Below, in pieces: positions 31,244 through 40,655 of a stretch of 55,402 nt of DNA (position 1 is its first letter; each line of letters opens with the position of its first letter). The notes under the pieces are model-generated. The model searched no databases. It was not told the origin of the DNA and was given only the letters and a program-made list of their open reading frames with translations. Origin of the DNA: Acidobacteriota bacterium. Its GTDB lineage: Bacteria; Acidobacteriota; Terriglobia; Terriglobales; Acidobacteriaceae. The stretch is taken from the NCBI GenBank assembly GCA_003224905.1, contig QIAA01000180.1:1-55402 (forward strand), read 5' to 3'. The position numbers and the translations under genes were made by a program.

Positions 31244-32806
31244 AGCATATTTTCCGTGCCTGGCCGGTGGCTTGTCACTCTGGCCCGAGGCCCCGGAGAC
31301 TGCAGAAACCGTAAGCTTCGAATTAGTCGGGCGACTTCCCGACATCACGGATGGTGGCTCGAACGAGCAGACGACCCCGTCTGGGAGATTCGAGCATGAC
31401 AGGACCACGGATGTTTGCGTTCCAGCCAAGTTTGTGACCGTCACAGTCGACGTGGTTGAGGTTCCGTTCTTCACGTTCAGTATGGATGGCGAAGCATCGA
31501 GGCTCAGACTGGCCGAGGTAGCGGAACAATGCGGTGAATAGTTGATGGCATGTGACATGTGACTGCGAATCATCGGGCGGCCCACCGCCTGCACGTAGAA
31601 GACATAATTCCCCGAAGCGAAACTGTAACTGCAAAGGTTGACGGAGCGGTGGCCAGGCCGCAGCGTTTGCAGTGGCATGAGATTTTGTCCGTCGGTGCTG
31701 ACGTAAACGACGTAATGGTCAATGGTGTTCTCGTTGCCGCTGACGCTCCAATCCAATGAGCTTCCTGCAAGACTCGCCGAGACGGCCAAACAGTTGTCAA
31801 TTCCGCTTTCAATCTCAGTGCCTTCTTCGTAGTCGTTCCACGTGACGAGCTGCAGCGAATCCAGCTGCTTCGTAGAGTTGTACAGGCTGTTGGCTTTGGC
31901 AAAGGTTTGCAGCCAGGTTTGGCCGCAGTGTTGTGGCATGATGCGGTTCAAGCTCCAGGAAGCCAAAGTGTCATCGAAGCCTTTGTATCCCGCGCCTACT
32001 GTGTGCAGACGAGGAAAGACGAAGCCAGTATTGTAGAACTTGGTGAGATACGACATACCCAAGTCGCTGGTTGAAGGCCGCACCCAGGAGTAGCTGCCAC
32101 CTGTGACCTCGTGTGTGAACCCGCCGGCATCCTCGAAGAGAAGAACTGGGTGGGTACTAAGTGCTGCTGCTGCGGCTTTCCAATCTACCGGATAACGCAG
32201 CTCGACGTCGAAGTTTGTAATCACCGGACGGCCGTTGACGCGCATGTAGGCGTGAGAAGGGATGAACGTTTTTTCCACGTAGCGCAACTGTTCGATCAGT
32301 GCCTGCTGGGCGGTGCACCCTGAACATGAACTCAATTTGATGGCGCCCTTATCCACCATGATGGCGAAGGTGAATCCGGGATGCTGCTCCACTTCCTTCA
32401 TGATGCGAAGGGTGGCGGTGTTGGTGAAAGTATCGCGCGAGCCATACCAGTCGATCACGATGCCATCGATGCCGCGGCTGATCATGTCACTGATCTGGCG
32501 ATGAATTTGTGTCGGATCCTGAGAGTTGTAGCCGACTCTCATGTGGCGTGGGTCGCCAAACCAGGGCATCAGGTGCGCATAGACCTTGGTATCGGAGCCT
32601 GAATAGAGCAGGGAATGAACGTCGATCTTGCTGATATGAGTGGCGCCCATGTTGCCGTTTGACTGATTTTGAAAGCTGTTTGCCGCGCTGGTGTTATTGG
32701 ATAGCTGGTATTGAAGAGTTGTTGTGGGGACGATCTTTAGATTGGAAGCGGTTAGGGTCACCGGCGCAATGCCGAGAATTGTTACAACGAAGATCCACTT
32801 TCGCAT
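30986..32806 (-). CDS. Secreted GH99/GH71-like protein with Ig-like domain and C-terminal anchor
   Basis: 606 residues with a signal peptide. The catalytic-type domain (about 55-345) has YAHLMPWFGDPRHM, GIDGIVIDWYGS and LVTWNDYEEGTEIESG; the W-N-x-x-x-E-G-T motif holds the catalytic acid in GH99 and related WbsX proteins. A fibronectin-like segment (about 350-430) and a Ser/Thr-rich Ig-like domain (about 435-510) follow. The C-terminus is unusual: a hydrophobic stretch, a basic KRKRIRPR, a second hydrophobic stretch, T-A-C-G-G, then final beta strands. Likely a mannan- or glucan-active enzyme on exopolysaccharide. RBS GGAGGGAGAGG precedes the ATG. It faces and overlaps the GT4 gene. Confidence 0.82.
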   Translation of the reverse strand: MRKWIFVVTILGIAPVTLTASNLKIVPTTTLQYQLSNNTSAANSFQNQSNGNMGATHISKIDVHSLLYSGSDTKVYAHLMPWFGDPRHMRVGYNSQDPTQIHRQISDMISRGIDGIVIDWYGSRDTFTNTATLRIMKEVEQHPGFTFAIMVDKGAIKLSSCSGCTAQQALIEQLRYVEKTFIPSHAYMRVNGRPVITNFDVELRYPVDWKAAAAALSTHPVLLFEDAGGFTHEVTGGSYSWVRPSTSDLGMSYLTKFYNTGFVFPRLHTVGAGYKGFDDTLASWSLNRIMPQHCGQTWLQTFAKANSLYNSTKQLDSLQLVTWNDYEEGTEIESGIDNCLAVSASLAGSSLDWSVSGNENTIDHYVVYVSTDGQNLMPLQTLRPGHRSVNLCSYSFASGNYVFYVQAVGRPMIRSHMSHAINYSPHCSATSASLSLDASPSILNVKNGTSTTSTVTVTNLAGTQTSVVLSCSNLPDGVVCSFEPPSVMSGSRPTNSKLTVSAVSGASGQSDKPPARHGKYALLFSTFGIAGVTISINGSWLKRKRIRPRVLLGVLVLSACVLTACGGLGSPSAVSSLDSPDGRFTITIDGTSDTGNASIPVVLTIT

Positions 32807-32900
32807 TTCCTCTCCCTCCTTGAACCGAATAGTCGAGGGCTGCAGCCGGACCGGGCTCCAGCCTTCAGCAAATCAAGTTGCTTTGGTCTTGCAGTCTTGC

Positions 32901-32940
32901 TCAGGGTCAGACAGAACTACTCAGACAGAACCAGGGTCAC
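32901..32940. repeat. Short direct repeats TCAGACAGAAC and CAGGGTCA
   Basis: TCAGACAGAAC occurs twice in tandem with CAGGGTCA at both ends, in the spacer before the GH99-like gene. Similar GGGTCAGAC motifs flank REP-type elements in other genomes (recollection); no transposase is present here. Confidence 0.5.
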
Positions 32941-33035
32941 GATTCGGGGGAGGTGAATCGGCAACCCGACTTTCGGCTGGAAAATGCGGCGCCCCAACGC
33001 GAATTGAAGCGCTGCGGTTTACTTACTGCTCTTTA

Positions 33036-33770
33036 CTAAAAGCACTGAAACCTCGGAACTGCGGTACCTCTTGCAAGCTGATTGAAGACGCTCTTTTGCT
33101 GTTGTTTATATGATCCATCAATCAAGCTGTAATGGACCCACTGAACCAGTCCGTACCGCTTACCAAGGTAATATTCTTCTTTGTCTCCGCAATTGGCGTA
33201 ATTGCTGTCGCAGTTGTAGCGATAGCTGACGACGAGGGTCGCCATCTTGCTTGGCAAACTGCCGCCAAACGAGACGTGATAGGGTCCCCAGACCTGGTTA
33301 ACGCCCTTCTTCAGGTTATGCGACGTAGAGCTATTGCAATCGGTGTAGATGTCGTAGGAGGTGTTGCTGACTTTAACCGTGGATCCGGGAAAGCCGTCCT
33401 TTGCGCAGCGTGGCGCCAACGGCATATTCGTGTTGCCGCTAAACTTTTTGAAAGTGTTGGGATAGTTCCAGGCGTATTCAGTTATCCACAAGTAGATGTA
33501 ATGGTTGTCGTAGAGCTGAATATCCCAAGGATAGCCATTGCCGCCCTTGGTCCAGAAGAACTTGTCCCGCCATATGTTGCTGTAAAGGGGATTGGCAGTA
33601 CCGGTTAAGTGATGGGAGGAGCGAAGATCGTTGTCCAGAGTCATCCAGTCCAGCATGTCGTGCGTGCCGGCCGGACAACTGATTGTGGTTTCGGCGGATG
33701 CGAGATTCGCGCCAGAATACAGGAGCAGTAGACACACTAAGAGTGCCAGAATACCTAACCGCAGATTCAT
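33036..33770 (-). CDS. Secreted Cys-containing protein of unknown function
   Basis: I do not recognise a family. Signal peptide MNLRLGILALLVCLLLLYSG up to SAE; the mature part of about 215 residues is rich in aromatic residues and Asn/Ser with several Cys (CPAGTHD at the start, CDSNYANCGDKEEYY later, CF at the end), suggesting disulfides and a cell-surface role. The frame is open to 33851 but the signal peptide fixes the start at ATG 33770. The preceding 290-bp region to the TPR gene shows only an AT-rich TTAATTAATTA stretch on either strand. Confidence 0.7.
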   Translation of the reverse strand: MNLRLGILALLVCLLLLYSGANLASAETTISCPAGTHDMLDWMTLDNDLRSSHHLTGTANPLYSNIWRDKFFWTKGGNGYPWDIQLYDNHYIYLWITEYAWNYPNTFKKFSGNTNMPLAPRCAKDGFPGSTVKVSNTSYDIYTDCNSSTSHNLKKGVNQVWGPYHVSFGGSLPSKMATLVVSYRYNCDSNYANCGDKEEYYLGKRYGLVQWVHYSLIDGSYKQQQKSVFNQLARGTAVPRFQCF

Positions 33771-34059
33771 GGAGACGGTCCTAATCGCCCACACCTTCCT
33801 TCGCGAGGAGACACTGCCACGGCCTTCTGCCGATGACAGTTCCCAAATCAAGGAGGGGTGCTGGGCTAATTAATTAAAGTTGACGGCAGAGTATCCGGGG
33901 CTCAGCAGGAGCGCAATAGGAAGAACGCCTTAGAGGTGTGGAAAATTGTGTGATAATTCCCGAGTTGGTCCTTCTACTTACATGCTAGCAAGGGACTTTT
34001 GGACTGGAGACTTACTTGCTAAAGCTCTACTTGAAGCCCGCAGTGCGCCAATGCCGCGC

Positions 34060-35268
34060 CTATTGCGGCATTTGTGGAGGTGCTGGATTTTGGGGCTGAG
34101 AGTTGCCCGTCGGCGGAGCCGCTGGGGCCTGGACGGGTTGTTCCTGGATCGAAGGTGTCGCCGGAGGTTCCACCACAGGCTTATTGTCTCGGGTCTTGAG
34201 TTGTATGCTGCCCCCCTCACGGGCTCGCGCTTGTCGCAGCGTTTCCAAATTAGCCTGAGCGCCTTCGTCGTTGGCGCTGGCCACCTGGACTAGAGGCAAT
34301 CCCTGCATCTCGCGACGGTTTGCGAGCGTGACTTTTTGCTTTGCGCCATCGGCCTGCTTCGCAGCGGCGTAGAATTCGTCCGCGGTTTCCTGATCGCCCT
34401 CGAGTTCTGCGACGTATCCAATGTTATTCATCGCGAAGGCATTTCTGGGGTCGAGGCGATACGCTTCACGAAAATATCGTTTGGCAGCTTGAATATCGTT
34501 ATGGTTGAGCGCCGAAACGCCCTGGAGATTTAGCCGCGTGACCCTCGCTTCTAAGCTTTCGCCAGACTCCAAGCGGCGGCGCACGACCTTTGAATTGTTC
34601 GCGGCGATAGTGCTGATTTCCTTGCCCCGCCACCGAGGATCGAGCGCCACTTCGACTTTCTCCGAAGAATGGGTGCCTGCCGCGCGGTCGTAGTACTGAA
34701 CAGCCTTTTCGAGTTCGCCCTCGGCTTCCATCGTGTAACCGAGATTGTTGAGCGTGAACGGGTTTTTGGCATCGAGAGCCAGAGTCCGCTGCAGGATTTC
34801 ATCTGCTTCCTGCGTTCTGCCTTGTGACAGCAGGCTCATGGCCTGCACGTTGCCATGGTTAATGCGCAACTCGCGATTGCCGGATTGAGCGGTTACCTCG
34901 GCGAGTTGGCGGCCTTTGAATTCGGGAATGCTGGCCTGGTCGATCACGGTTTCGGAATTTTGCCGCGAAGCCAGTTCGTAGTAGCGCTGCGCGCGTTCTA
35001 CTTTTCCCTGAAGCTCGGAGATGTAGCCAAGGTTGTTGAGCGTGAATGGATCGTCAGGATCAATAAGGTATGCACGGTAGAAGAGTTTTTCAGCATCTGC
35101 CAGATGATGTTTCTTGACAGCCTTTACGCCTTCTTGATTTAGCGCCTGCACCGGGGTTGGCCTGGTGCGTTTAGGAAAATGCAGACGCAGATCCCCAGCC
35201 CGCGAGTGCTGGGCACATCCCGCGATCATTGCAACGGCCAGGAAAAAGCGAAGGCTGTTGTTGAGCAT
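34060..35268 (-). CDS. TPR lipoprotein with long-period repeats
   Basis: About 402 residues. A signal peptide with lipobox IAGC (RFFLAVAMIAGCAQ) suggests an outer-membrane lipoprotein. Three long units of about 105-120 residues each combine a TPR pair (such as LDPRNAFAMNNIGYVAELEG) with a shared non-TPR segment, of the form V-x-x-A-x-x-x-x-x-x-G-x-x-L-x-x-V-A. The C-terminus is Pro/Gln-rich. Such proteins act as scaffolds in secretion or envelope assembly; no partner is visible. The frame is open to 35580, but the lipobox start at 35266-35268 is preferred. Divergent from the gene at 35417. Confidence 0.82.
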   Translation of the reverse strand: MLNNSLRFFLAVAMIAGCAQHSRAGDLRLHFPKRTRPTPVQALNQEGVKAVKKHHLADAEKLFYRAYLIDPDDPFTLNNLGYISELQGKVERAQRYYELASRQNSETVIDQASIPEFKGRQLAEVTAQSGNRELRINHGNVQAMSLLSQGRTQEADEILQRTLALDAKNPFTLNNLGYTMEAEGELEKAVQYYDRAAGTHSSEKVEVALDPRWRGKEISTIAANNSKVVRRRLESGESLEARVTRLNLQGVSALNHNDIQAAKRYFREAYRLDPRNAFAMNNIGYVAELEGDQETADEFYAAAKQADGAKQKVTLANRREMQGLPLVQVASANDEGAQANLETLRQARAREGGSIQLKTRDNKPVVEPPATPSIQEQPVQAPAAPPTGNSQPQNPAPPQMPQ

Positions 35269-35416
35269 GAATCTGATTCCAACGCAAGTTTCTGCGTGCG
35301 AGATTTCGATGCTGATCCAGCCGATCGCGTTGGCTACTTGGGACAGGCAGATGCCATGTTTTCTGGAGTTTGGCCACCTTTTCCAGAGCTGCAGCATCCA
35401 ACCACGCCAACAAGAT

Positions 35417-36301
35417 ATGTCTCGGATCTCACTAATTGCAGCCCTCTGGCTCGTTTCATCGGTGGGCAATACGCAGGCTAGGCCGGACCAGGCGTCTCCT
35501 GCCGACAAGTCGGCGGCAGTTTCCAAGCCCTCCGGCGAGTACGATCCGTTGCTGGACCTATCCCCTTTGCGACCCGACAAGATTTCTTTGATCGGAGGGA
35601 CGGTTACCCGGCTTGATCGCGTCCAGGATCAGTTAATTCTGCAGCCGTTCGGCGACAAGAAGCAGATGCGCTTGGCCTTCGATGTGCGGACTCGGTTCTA
35701 TCGCGACGGGCAGCGAACGAGCGGGCGTGAGATCAACCAAGGACAACGCGTATACGCGGATACCATGCTTGACGGTACGCGGCTATTTGCCAAGACCATC
35801 TGGATCAACAGTGGCTCTCCAAGCGGCAGCAGCCGAGGTCAGGTTTTGGAGTTCGATTCTCAAGGCGGAATCGTAACCCTTCGGGACGAACTCTCGGCTG
35901 AGCCGATGATGTTTCATGTGGACCAGAAGACGGTTGTGCGGGAGCGCAATGAAAGCCGCACGATCGCTGATCTCAAATCCGGCTCTTTGGTTAGTCTTAG
36001 CTTCGGCCCGGACCAGCGGCGTTCCGGCAATGTTCGGGAAATTGAGATCCTGGCGCAGCCGGGGTCGATGTTTTCCTTCTTCGGACCGGTTACGTATATG
36101 GATTTGTCGAAGAAGATGATCGCTGTCGCGAACGAAGTTGATAGCAAGACTTACGATATCCAGCTTGAGGCGTTACCCGGAAGCAGCTTACGCGGCCTGA
36201 GGCAGGGATCGTTGGTGACTGTCTATGCGGTGTTTGACGGCAAGCATTACGTCGCCCGCAACATTGAGCCTGCGGCAAATTCAGAGGCGGCTAATCAGTA
36301 A
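35417..36301 (+). CDS. Secreted protein with OB-fold-like repeats (DUF5666-like)
   Basis: About 294 residues with signal peptide MSRISLIAALWLVSSVGNTQ. After a Pro/Ser-rich linker, three similar beta-rich units follow, each of the form G-x-V-x-x-L/I-D-x-x-x-x-x-I-x-L (GTVTRLDRVQDQLILQPFG; GQVLEFDSQGGIVTLRDE; GPVTYMDLSKKMIAVANE). This pattern is like DUF5666/OB-type repeats. Function unknown. The frame is open to 35165, but the upstream part overlaps the divergent TPR gene; start ATG 35417 begins the signal peptide. The next gene encodes a PP2C phosphatase. Confidence 0.75.
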   Translation: MSRISLIAALWLVSSVGNTQARPDQASPADKSAAVSKPSGEYDPLLDLSPLRPDKISLIGGTVTRLDRVQDQLILQPFGDKKQMRLAFDVRTRFYRDGQRTSGREINQGQRVYADTMLDGTRLFAKTIWINSGSPSGSSRGQVLEFDSQGGIVTLRDELSAEPMMFHVDQKTVVRERNESRTIADLKSGSLVSLSFGPDQRRSGNVREIEILAQPGSMFSFFGPVTYMDLSKKMIAVANEVDSKTYDIQLEALPGSSLRGLRQGSLVTVYAVFDGKHYVARNIEPAANSEAANQ

Positions 36302-36383
36302 TCTGCAGTCTGATTCCATCATTCTTCCTGTTCGGGCTTACGGACAAATTGCGTGACTTCGTGCCGGGGTTGAGCCGCTCCGG

Positions 36384-36389
36384 TATAAT
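36384..36389 (+). promoter_or_regulatory. Consensus -10 box close to the PP2C start
   Basis: TATAAT sits 13 bases before the PP2C ATG at 36403. A transcript from here would have only about six bases before the start codon, so it may be leaderless. No good -35 box is visible upstream. Confidence 0.5.
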
Positions 36390-36402
36390 CCCTTGCTTTC
36401 TT

Positions 36403-37164
36403 ATGCGTGTCCGTCCTGGCATCCGTTTGGCAAGCCTAAGCGATGTTGGCTGCCAGCGGGAGAACAATGAGGACCGGTGTTCTTACTGGGAGCCGGCCAG
36501 CGACGACCAATTCGTGCGCAAGGGTAGGCTGGCGATCATGGCCGATGGCATGGGCGGATATGAAGGCGGGCAGGAAGCCAGCCGCGTGGCGGTGGAGACC
36601 GTAGAAGGTGTTTACGCGAACGCGTCGGATGGGAATCCGCACGCGTGGCTGGTGGCCGGATTTCAAGCGGCGCACCAACGTATTCTGGACGAAGCGAGCC
36701 GGAATCCAGCTTTAGCGGGAATGGGAACAACCTGCACGGCAATCGCCTTGCTTGAGAAATCGCTGTACTTCGCTCACGTGGGTGATAGCCGCTTGTATCT
36801 GGTGCGCGATTCTTCTATCTCGCGGGTTACACGGGATCATTCATATGTGAGCCGGTTAGTGGAGAATGGGGTCATTGCTCCTGAAGAAGCCGAATCTCAT
36901 CCGCAACGGCACATTCTCACTGCCGCGCTGGGCGCGGGGGCCATCGTTACGCCTGATTCGCCCGAAGAGCCGACCACCTTGCAGCAGTCGGACGTGCTGG
37001 TGCTGTGTACGGATGGGCTGTGGAGCCAGGTGAACCAGGACGAGGTTCACGATGTGGTCACCGGCAATGATCCAGACCAGGCGTGCCGCAAACTCGTCGA
37101 TGCGGCACGTAAACGAGGCGGTCCGGACAACATCACAGTGCAGGTGATCCAAGTCGCCGCGTAA
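36403..37164 (+). CDS. PP2C-family Ser/Thr protein phosphatase
   Basis: Metal-dependent phosphatase (PPM) of about 253 residues. Signature residues: ASLSDVGCQRENNEDR at the N-terminus, the metal-binding DGMGGYEGG, FAHVGDSRLYLVRD, DVLVLCTDGLWSQV and GGPDNITVQV with the terminal metal Asp. Bacterial PP2Cs reverse Ser/Thr kinases. No Hanks-type kinase is in the window. The frame is open upstream to 36349; I chose ATG 36403 because the conserved fold starts directly after it. A TATAAT sits close upstream (see that entry). No RBS is obvious. Confidence 0.93.
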   Translation: MRVRPGIRLASLSDVGCQRENNEDRCSYWEPASDDQFVRKGRLAIMADGMGGYEGGQEASRVAVETVEGVYANASDGNPHAWLVAGFQAAHQRILDEASRNPALAGMGTTCTAIALLEKSLYFAHVGDSRLYLVRDSSISRVTRDHSYVSRLVENGVIAPEEAESHPQRHILTAALGAGAIVTPDSPEEPTTLQQSDVLVLCTDGLWSQVNQDEVHDVVTGNDPDQACRKLVDAARKRGGPDNITVQVIQVAA

Positions 37165-37407
37165 TCAGAGCAGGCAAGTTACCTGCTTCCACCCTACACT
37201 CGTTTCAGAACGGGCTATCTCTTCCTAATAACGGAAAGTAATTACATTTCGGGACTCCGGGCCCGCCTGAAACCCTCCGCTAACCCACTCTGAATAAAGA
37301 CGCTTAGATTTTGCTCGGGACTGCTAAAGAGTGGTTTGCCAATTGCAAGGCGTCTATGTTAATAATGTCTATAAGATCAGTAGGGTTTAAGAAAGTTTAA
37401 GAGTTCT

Positions 37408-37908
37408 ATGAAAATTTCACAGAAGGGCTTGTATGCATTACAGGCGCTGATGATGCTTGCCCGGCACTACAACCAGGGCGCCATTCGTATTCGCGACATC
37501 GCCTATGAAGAAGAGCTTCCGGAAAAATTTCTGGAACTGATTCTGCTGGAACTGAAGAATGCCCGCATCGTGGAGAGCGTGCGGGGGGCCAGGGGTGGAT
37601 ACGCTCTGCGGCGGGCGCCTACGGAGATTCGCCTGAGCGAAATTATCAGACTCATTGATGGTCCTCTGGCGCCGTTCGGCGATGCGGAGCAGCTGCGCTC
37701 GTTGATTGACCGCGATACCGAACACCGGGCTCTGTATCAGGTCTTCCTCGATGTGCGTGACGCCGCCGCCAAGATTCTCGAGAACACTTCGCTGGCTGAC
37801 ATCGTGAACGGAGGGGATCGCTCGAAAAAGCGGCGCAAGAAGAAACAGGAAATCTCGGCGGTTTTGCCAATGGTGGTTCACGGAAGCGGCAGGGGTCGAG
37901 ATGAGTAG
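37408..37908 (+). CDS. Rrf2-family transcriptional regulator
   Basis: 166 residues. Winged-helix domain MKISQKGLYALQALMMLARH at the start, GGYALRRAPTEIRLSEIIR in the wing. No Cys at all, so it is not an IscR-type iron-sulfur sensor; Cys-free Rrf2 proteins such as CymR control sulfur metabolism (family knowledge). It overlaps the binding-protein gene by 8 bp, so it probably autoregulates the oxyanion transport operon downstream. A basic Lys/Arg stretch (SKKRRKKKQ) lies near the C-terminus. The upstream 243 bp includes a TATAAG-like -10 around 37371. Confidence 0.9.
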   Translation: MKISQKGLYALQALMMLARHYNQGAIRIRDIAYEEELPEKFLELILLELKNARIVESVRGARGGYALRRAPTEIRLSEIIRLIDGPLAPFGDAEQLRSLIDRDTEHRALYQVFLDVRDAAAKILENTSLADIVNGGDRSKKRRKKKQEISAVLPMVVHGSGRGRDE

Positions 37909-38986
37909 GAAACTCGGGCAGAAGCTTTTGACCGCAAAGATCGCAAAGCAGAGGCGAAGAGGAATTGTCGTCCGAATTACGCAATTTTTTGTTTGCGGTT
38001 TTTTGCTGTTCTTGACTCTAACCGGTTCGTTGCAAGCTCAAACCACCATCCGTGTGGGCGCATTCCCCAACATCACTCATGCTCAGCCCATGATAGGCAA
38101 GGCAAACGGCGATTTTGAAAAAGCCATGGGACCGAGCGTCAAGATCCAATGGACCAGCTTCAACGCGGGACCGTCTGCAATCGAAGCACTTTTCGCCGGT
38201 GCGATTGATATGACGTACATCGGGCCGAATCCGGCGATCACCGGTTATGTCCGCTCGGGAGGAGGGGCTCTTCGCGTCGTGGCGGGTGCGGCCAGCGGCG
38301 GGGCGTCGCTGGTAGTGCGCAATGATTCGGGCATCCAGAAGCCAGAAGATTTTCACGGCAAGAAGGTAGCTTCACCGCAGATGGGAAACACGCAGGATGT
38401 CGCATTGCGCGCCTGGCTCAAGGCGCACGGTATGAAGTCAATGGACAAGGGTGGGGATGTGCAGGTGGTTCCACTCGCCAATCCGGATCAGCTCACACTT
38501 TTCTTGAAGAAAGAACTTGATGCGGCGTGGGCGCCGGAACCATGGGCGACGCGCCTGATCCGCGAAGGTAACGGGCGGCTCTTTCTCGAGGAGCGCGATC
38601 TGTGGCCGCAGGGACAGTTCGTTACTACGCACCTGATCGTGAGCGCGAAATTGCTGCGAGACCATCCCGACCTGGTCAAGAACTGGATTCGCGCTCACGT
38701 GGAGCTGACGGACTGGATTAACGCTCATCAGCCCGAGGCCAAGAGAATTTTGAACCAGCAGATTCAAAAGGAAACCGGCAAGGCGCTTCCTCCAGCTGTG
38801 CTGGACGAAGCGTTCGCCAGGTTGCAGGTCACCTATGACCCGGTGCGGAATTCGCTGCTGACCTCGGCGCGTTCCGCTTACGACGCAGGTTTTTTGGGAA
38901 AGCAGATGCCGGATTTATCGAAGATGTACGACCTGACTTTACTGAACCAGATTCTGGCGGAAAAAGGGAGGAAGGCCGTCCAATGA
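37901..38986 (+). CDS. ABC transporter substrate-binding protein (sulfonate/nitrate type)
   Basis: 361 residues, SsuA/TauA-like (NMT1 fold). Segments like IRVGAFPNITHAQPMIGKAN, SAIEALFAGAIDMTYIGPNP and NPDQLTLFLKKELDAAWAPE are characteristic of the family. A signal peptide (ITQFFVCGFLLFLTLTGSLQ) follows an unusually long, basic N-terminus of about 25 residues that is encoded by a GCAAAG-type repeat. Ligand unknown; aliphatic sulfonate, taurine or nitrate are candidates. The start overlaps the Rrf2 gene by 8 bp; the stop overlaps the ATPase gene (ATGA). Confidence 0.88.
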   Translation: MSRKLGQKLLTAKIAKQRRRGIVVRITQFFVCGFLLFLTLTGSLQAQTTIRVGAFPNITHAQPMIGKANGDFEKAMGPSVKIQWTSFNAGPSAIEALFAGAIDMTYIGPNPAITGYVRSGGGALRVVAGAASGGASLVVRNDSGIQKPEDFHGKKVASPQMGNTQDVALRAWLKAHGMKSMDKGGDVQVVPLANPDQLTLFLKKELDAAWAPEPWATRLIREGNGRLFLEERDLWPQGQFVTTHLIVSAKLLRDHPDLVKNWIRAHVELTDWINAHQPEAKRILNQQIQKETGKALPPAVLDEAFARLQVTYDPVRNSLLTSARSAYDAGFLGKQMPDLSKMYDLTLLNQILAEKGRKAVQ

Positions 38987-39897
38987 CCACGAATCCGATT
39001 TCGCAACCGGGGTTTTCGGAGCATCGCAGCCCGGTGCGCGGCAGTGTGACGCCCCACAAATCAGGGCTAGTGCCGGTGCGGAGCAACGGCAATAATGGAA
39101 CTGCCAAGCTGACACTGAAAAATCTCTCGCTGACATATAAGGCGAATGGCTCATCGCGATTGCTGGCGCTCGATGGTATTGACCTCAAAGTGAAGCCGGG
39201 AGAGTTTCTCTGCATCGTGGGCCCTTCGGGTTGCGGGAAGTCCACCCTGTTGCACGTGATTGCGGGACTGCAGCAGCCGACCGCGGGGCACGTCCTGGTA
39301 GATGACAATCTTATGGACGGTCCGGGCACGGACCGCATTCTGATTTTTCAGGAGCTCGGGTTATTTCCGTGGCTGACGGTGAGTGAGAACGTTGAGTTCG
39401 GCATGAAGATGAAGGGAATTGCTCGAGCAGAGCGGCAGGAAAAGGTTCAGTACTATCTGCGACTCGTTCATCTGGCGCAATTCAAGGACAGCTACATCCA
39501 CCAGCTTTCAGGAGGAATGCGGCAGCGCGTTGCGCTCGCGCGCGCTCTGGCAACCGAGCCTGATGTCCTTCTCATGGACGAGCCTTTCGCGGCGCTGGAC
39601 GCGCAAACCCGCGATCTGCTGCACGATGAACTGGAGCGCATCTGGGCAGAGACCGGGCGGACCATCGTTTTTGTGACTCACAATGTGCGCGAGGCCGTCC
39701 GGCTGGGCGACCGGGTTGCGTTGTTTACGTTCCGGCCGGGCAGGATTAAGCGGGAATACAAAGTTGATTTGCCTCGTCCCAGGCATCTCGAAGATGTCAC
39801 CGTGGCCAAGAGTGCCCGGGAAATTCTCGACGACTTGCGGGAAGAGATCAACAAGTCGCTGGAAGCCGAATACGCCGGCGAGGTGCTCAAGCGATGA
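38983..39897 (+). CDS. ABC transporter ATP-binding protein (SsuB/TauB type)
   Basis: 304 residues. Walker [20 protein letters not shown]-loop [11 protein letters not shown], signature [16 protein letters not shown], Walker [17 protein letters not shown] and H-loop VTHNVREAV. The first 45 residues are a Ser/Asn/Gly-rich extension absent from usual SsuB. Powers import together with the next gene. Both ends overlap neighbours in ATGA form (38983-38986 and 39894-39897), showing strict coupling of the three transporter genes. Confidence 0.92.
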   Translation: MTTNPISQPGFSEHRSPVRGSVTPHKSGLVPVRSNGNNGTAKLTLKNLSLTYKANGSSRLLALDGIDLKVKPGEFLCIVGPSGCGKSTLLHVIAGLQQPTAGHVLVDDNLMDGPGTDRILIFQELGLFPWLTVSENVEFGMKMKGIARAERQEKVQYYLRLVHLAQFKDSYIHQLSGGMRQRVALARALATEPDVLLMDEPFAALDAQTRDLLHDELERIWAETGRTIVFVTHNVREAVRLGDRVALFTFRPGRIKREYKVDLPRPRHLEDVTVAKSAREILDDLREEINKSLEAEYAGEVLKR

Positions 39898-40655
39898 AGA
39901 AATTTATGCGGCACGCGATCTTTTACTCGGTACTCATCGGCATTTGGGCGTTGCTGGCGAAGCTGAAAGTGTGGCCTCCTTATGTGTTTCCGTCGCCGCA
40001 GGGAGTAGTGGAATCGCTTGCCGCCGGTTTTGCCGATCACAGCTTTTGGATCGCGATCGGCGTCAGCATGAAACGCATGCTACTCGGCTACAGCCTGTCC
40101 GTCTTGCTGGGAATGGTGCTGGGGCTTGGCGTCGCCAGCAATAAGTTTCTCGAAGAAACCATGGGTGGCCTGCTGGTGAGCCTGCAGAGTCTGCCGAGCA
40201 TCTGCTGGCTGCCATTGGCGGTGCTCTGGTTTGGGCTTACAGAGAAAGCGATTTTGTTTGTTGTCGTGATGGGGTCGTTGCTCTCAGTCACGATCGCCAT
40301 GGAGACCGGGCGCCAGCAGATGCCAAAGATCTACGGCATGGCGGGCCGCAACCTTGGCGCCCGAGGGTTTCGCCTCTTCTGGCACGTGCTGCTGCCTGCC
40401 AGTCTGCCCTATATCATCTCCGGATTAAAACAGGGCTGGGCTTTCGCCTGGCGCTCGCTGATTTCCGGTGAGATGATCTTCGTCAGCCTCGGTCTGGGAC
40501 AGTTGCTCATGATGGGGCGCGACCTGAATGACATGAGCCAGGTAATCGCCGTCATGATTCTTATCATCGCGATCGGGTACATCGTCGATGGGCTGGTGTT
40601 CAGGACCATCGAACGGCGCCTGCAGCAGAAGTGGGGACTGGCGCCTGCTACGTAA
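39894..40655 (+). CDS. ABC transporter permease (SsuC/TauC type)
   Basis: 253 residues with about six membrane helices. The cytoplasmic EAA loop is in GRNLGARGFRLFWHVLLPAS before LPYIISGL. QGWAFAWRSLISGEMIFV is typical of the sulfonate/nitrate permease subgroup. It completes a three-component importer with the two genes upstream (ATGA overlap). It is not ModB-like in sequence pattern as far as I can judge, so the ModA downstream has no matching permease here. Confidence 0.9.
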   Translation: MKKFMRHAIFYSVLIGIWALLAKLKVWPPYVFPSPQGVVESLAAGFADHSFWIAIGVSMKRMLLGYSLSVLLGMVLGLGVASNKFLEETMGGLLVSLQSLPSICWLPLAVLWFGLTEKAILFVVVMGSLLSVTIAMETGRQQMPKIYGMAGRNLGARGFRLFWHVLLPASLPYIISGLKQGWAFAWRSLISGEMIFVSLGLGQLLMMGRDLNDMSQVIAVMILIIAIGYIVDGLVFRTIERRLQQKWGLAPAT

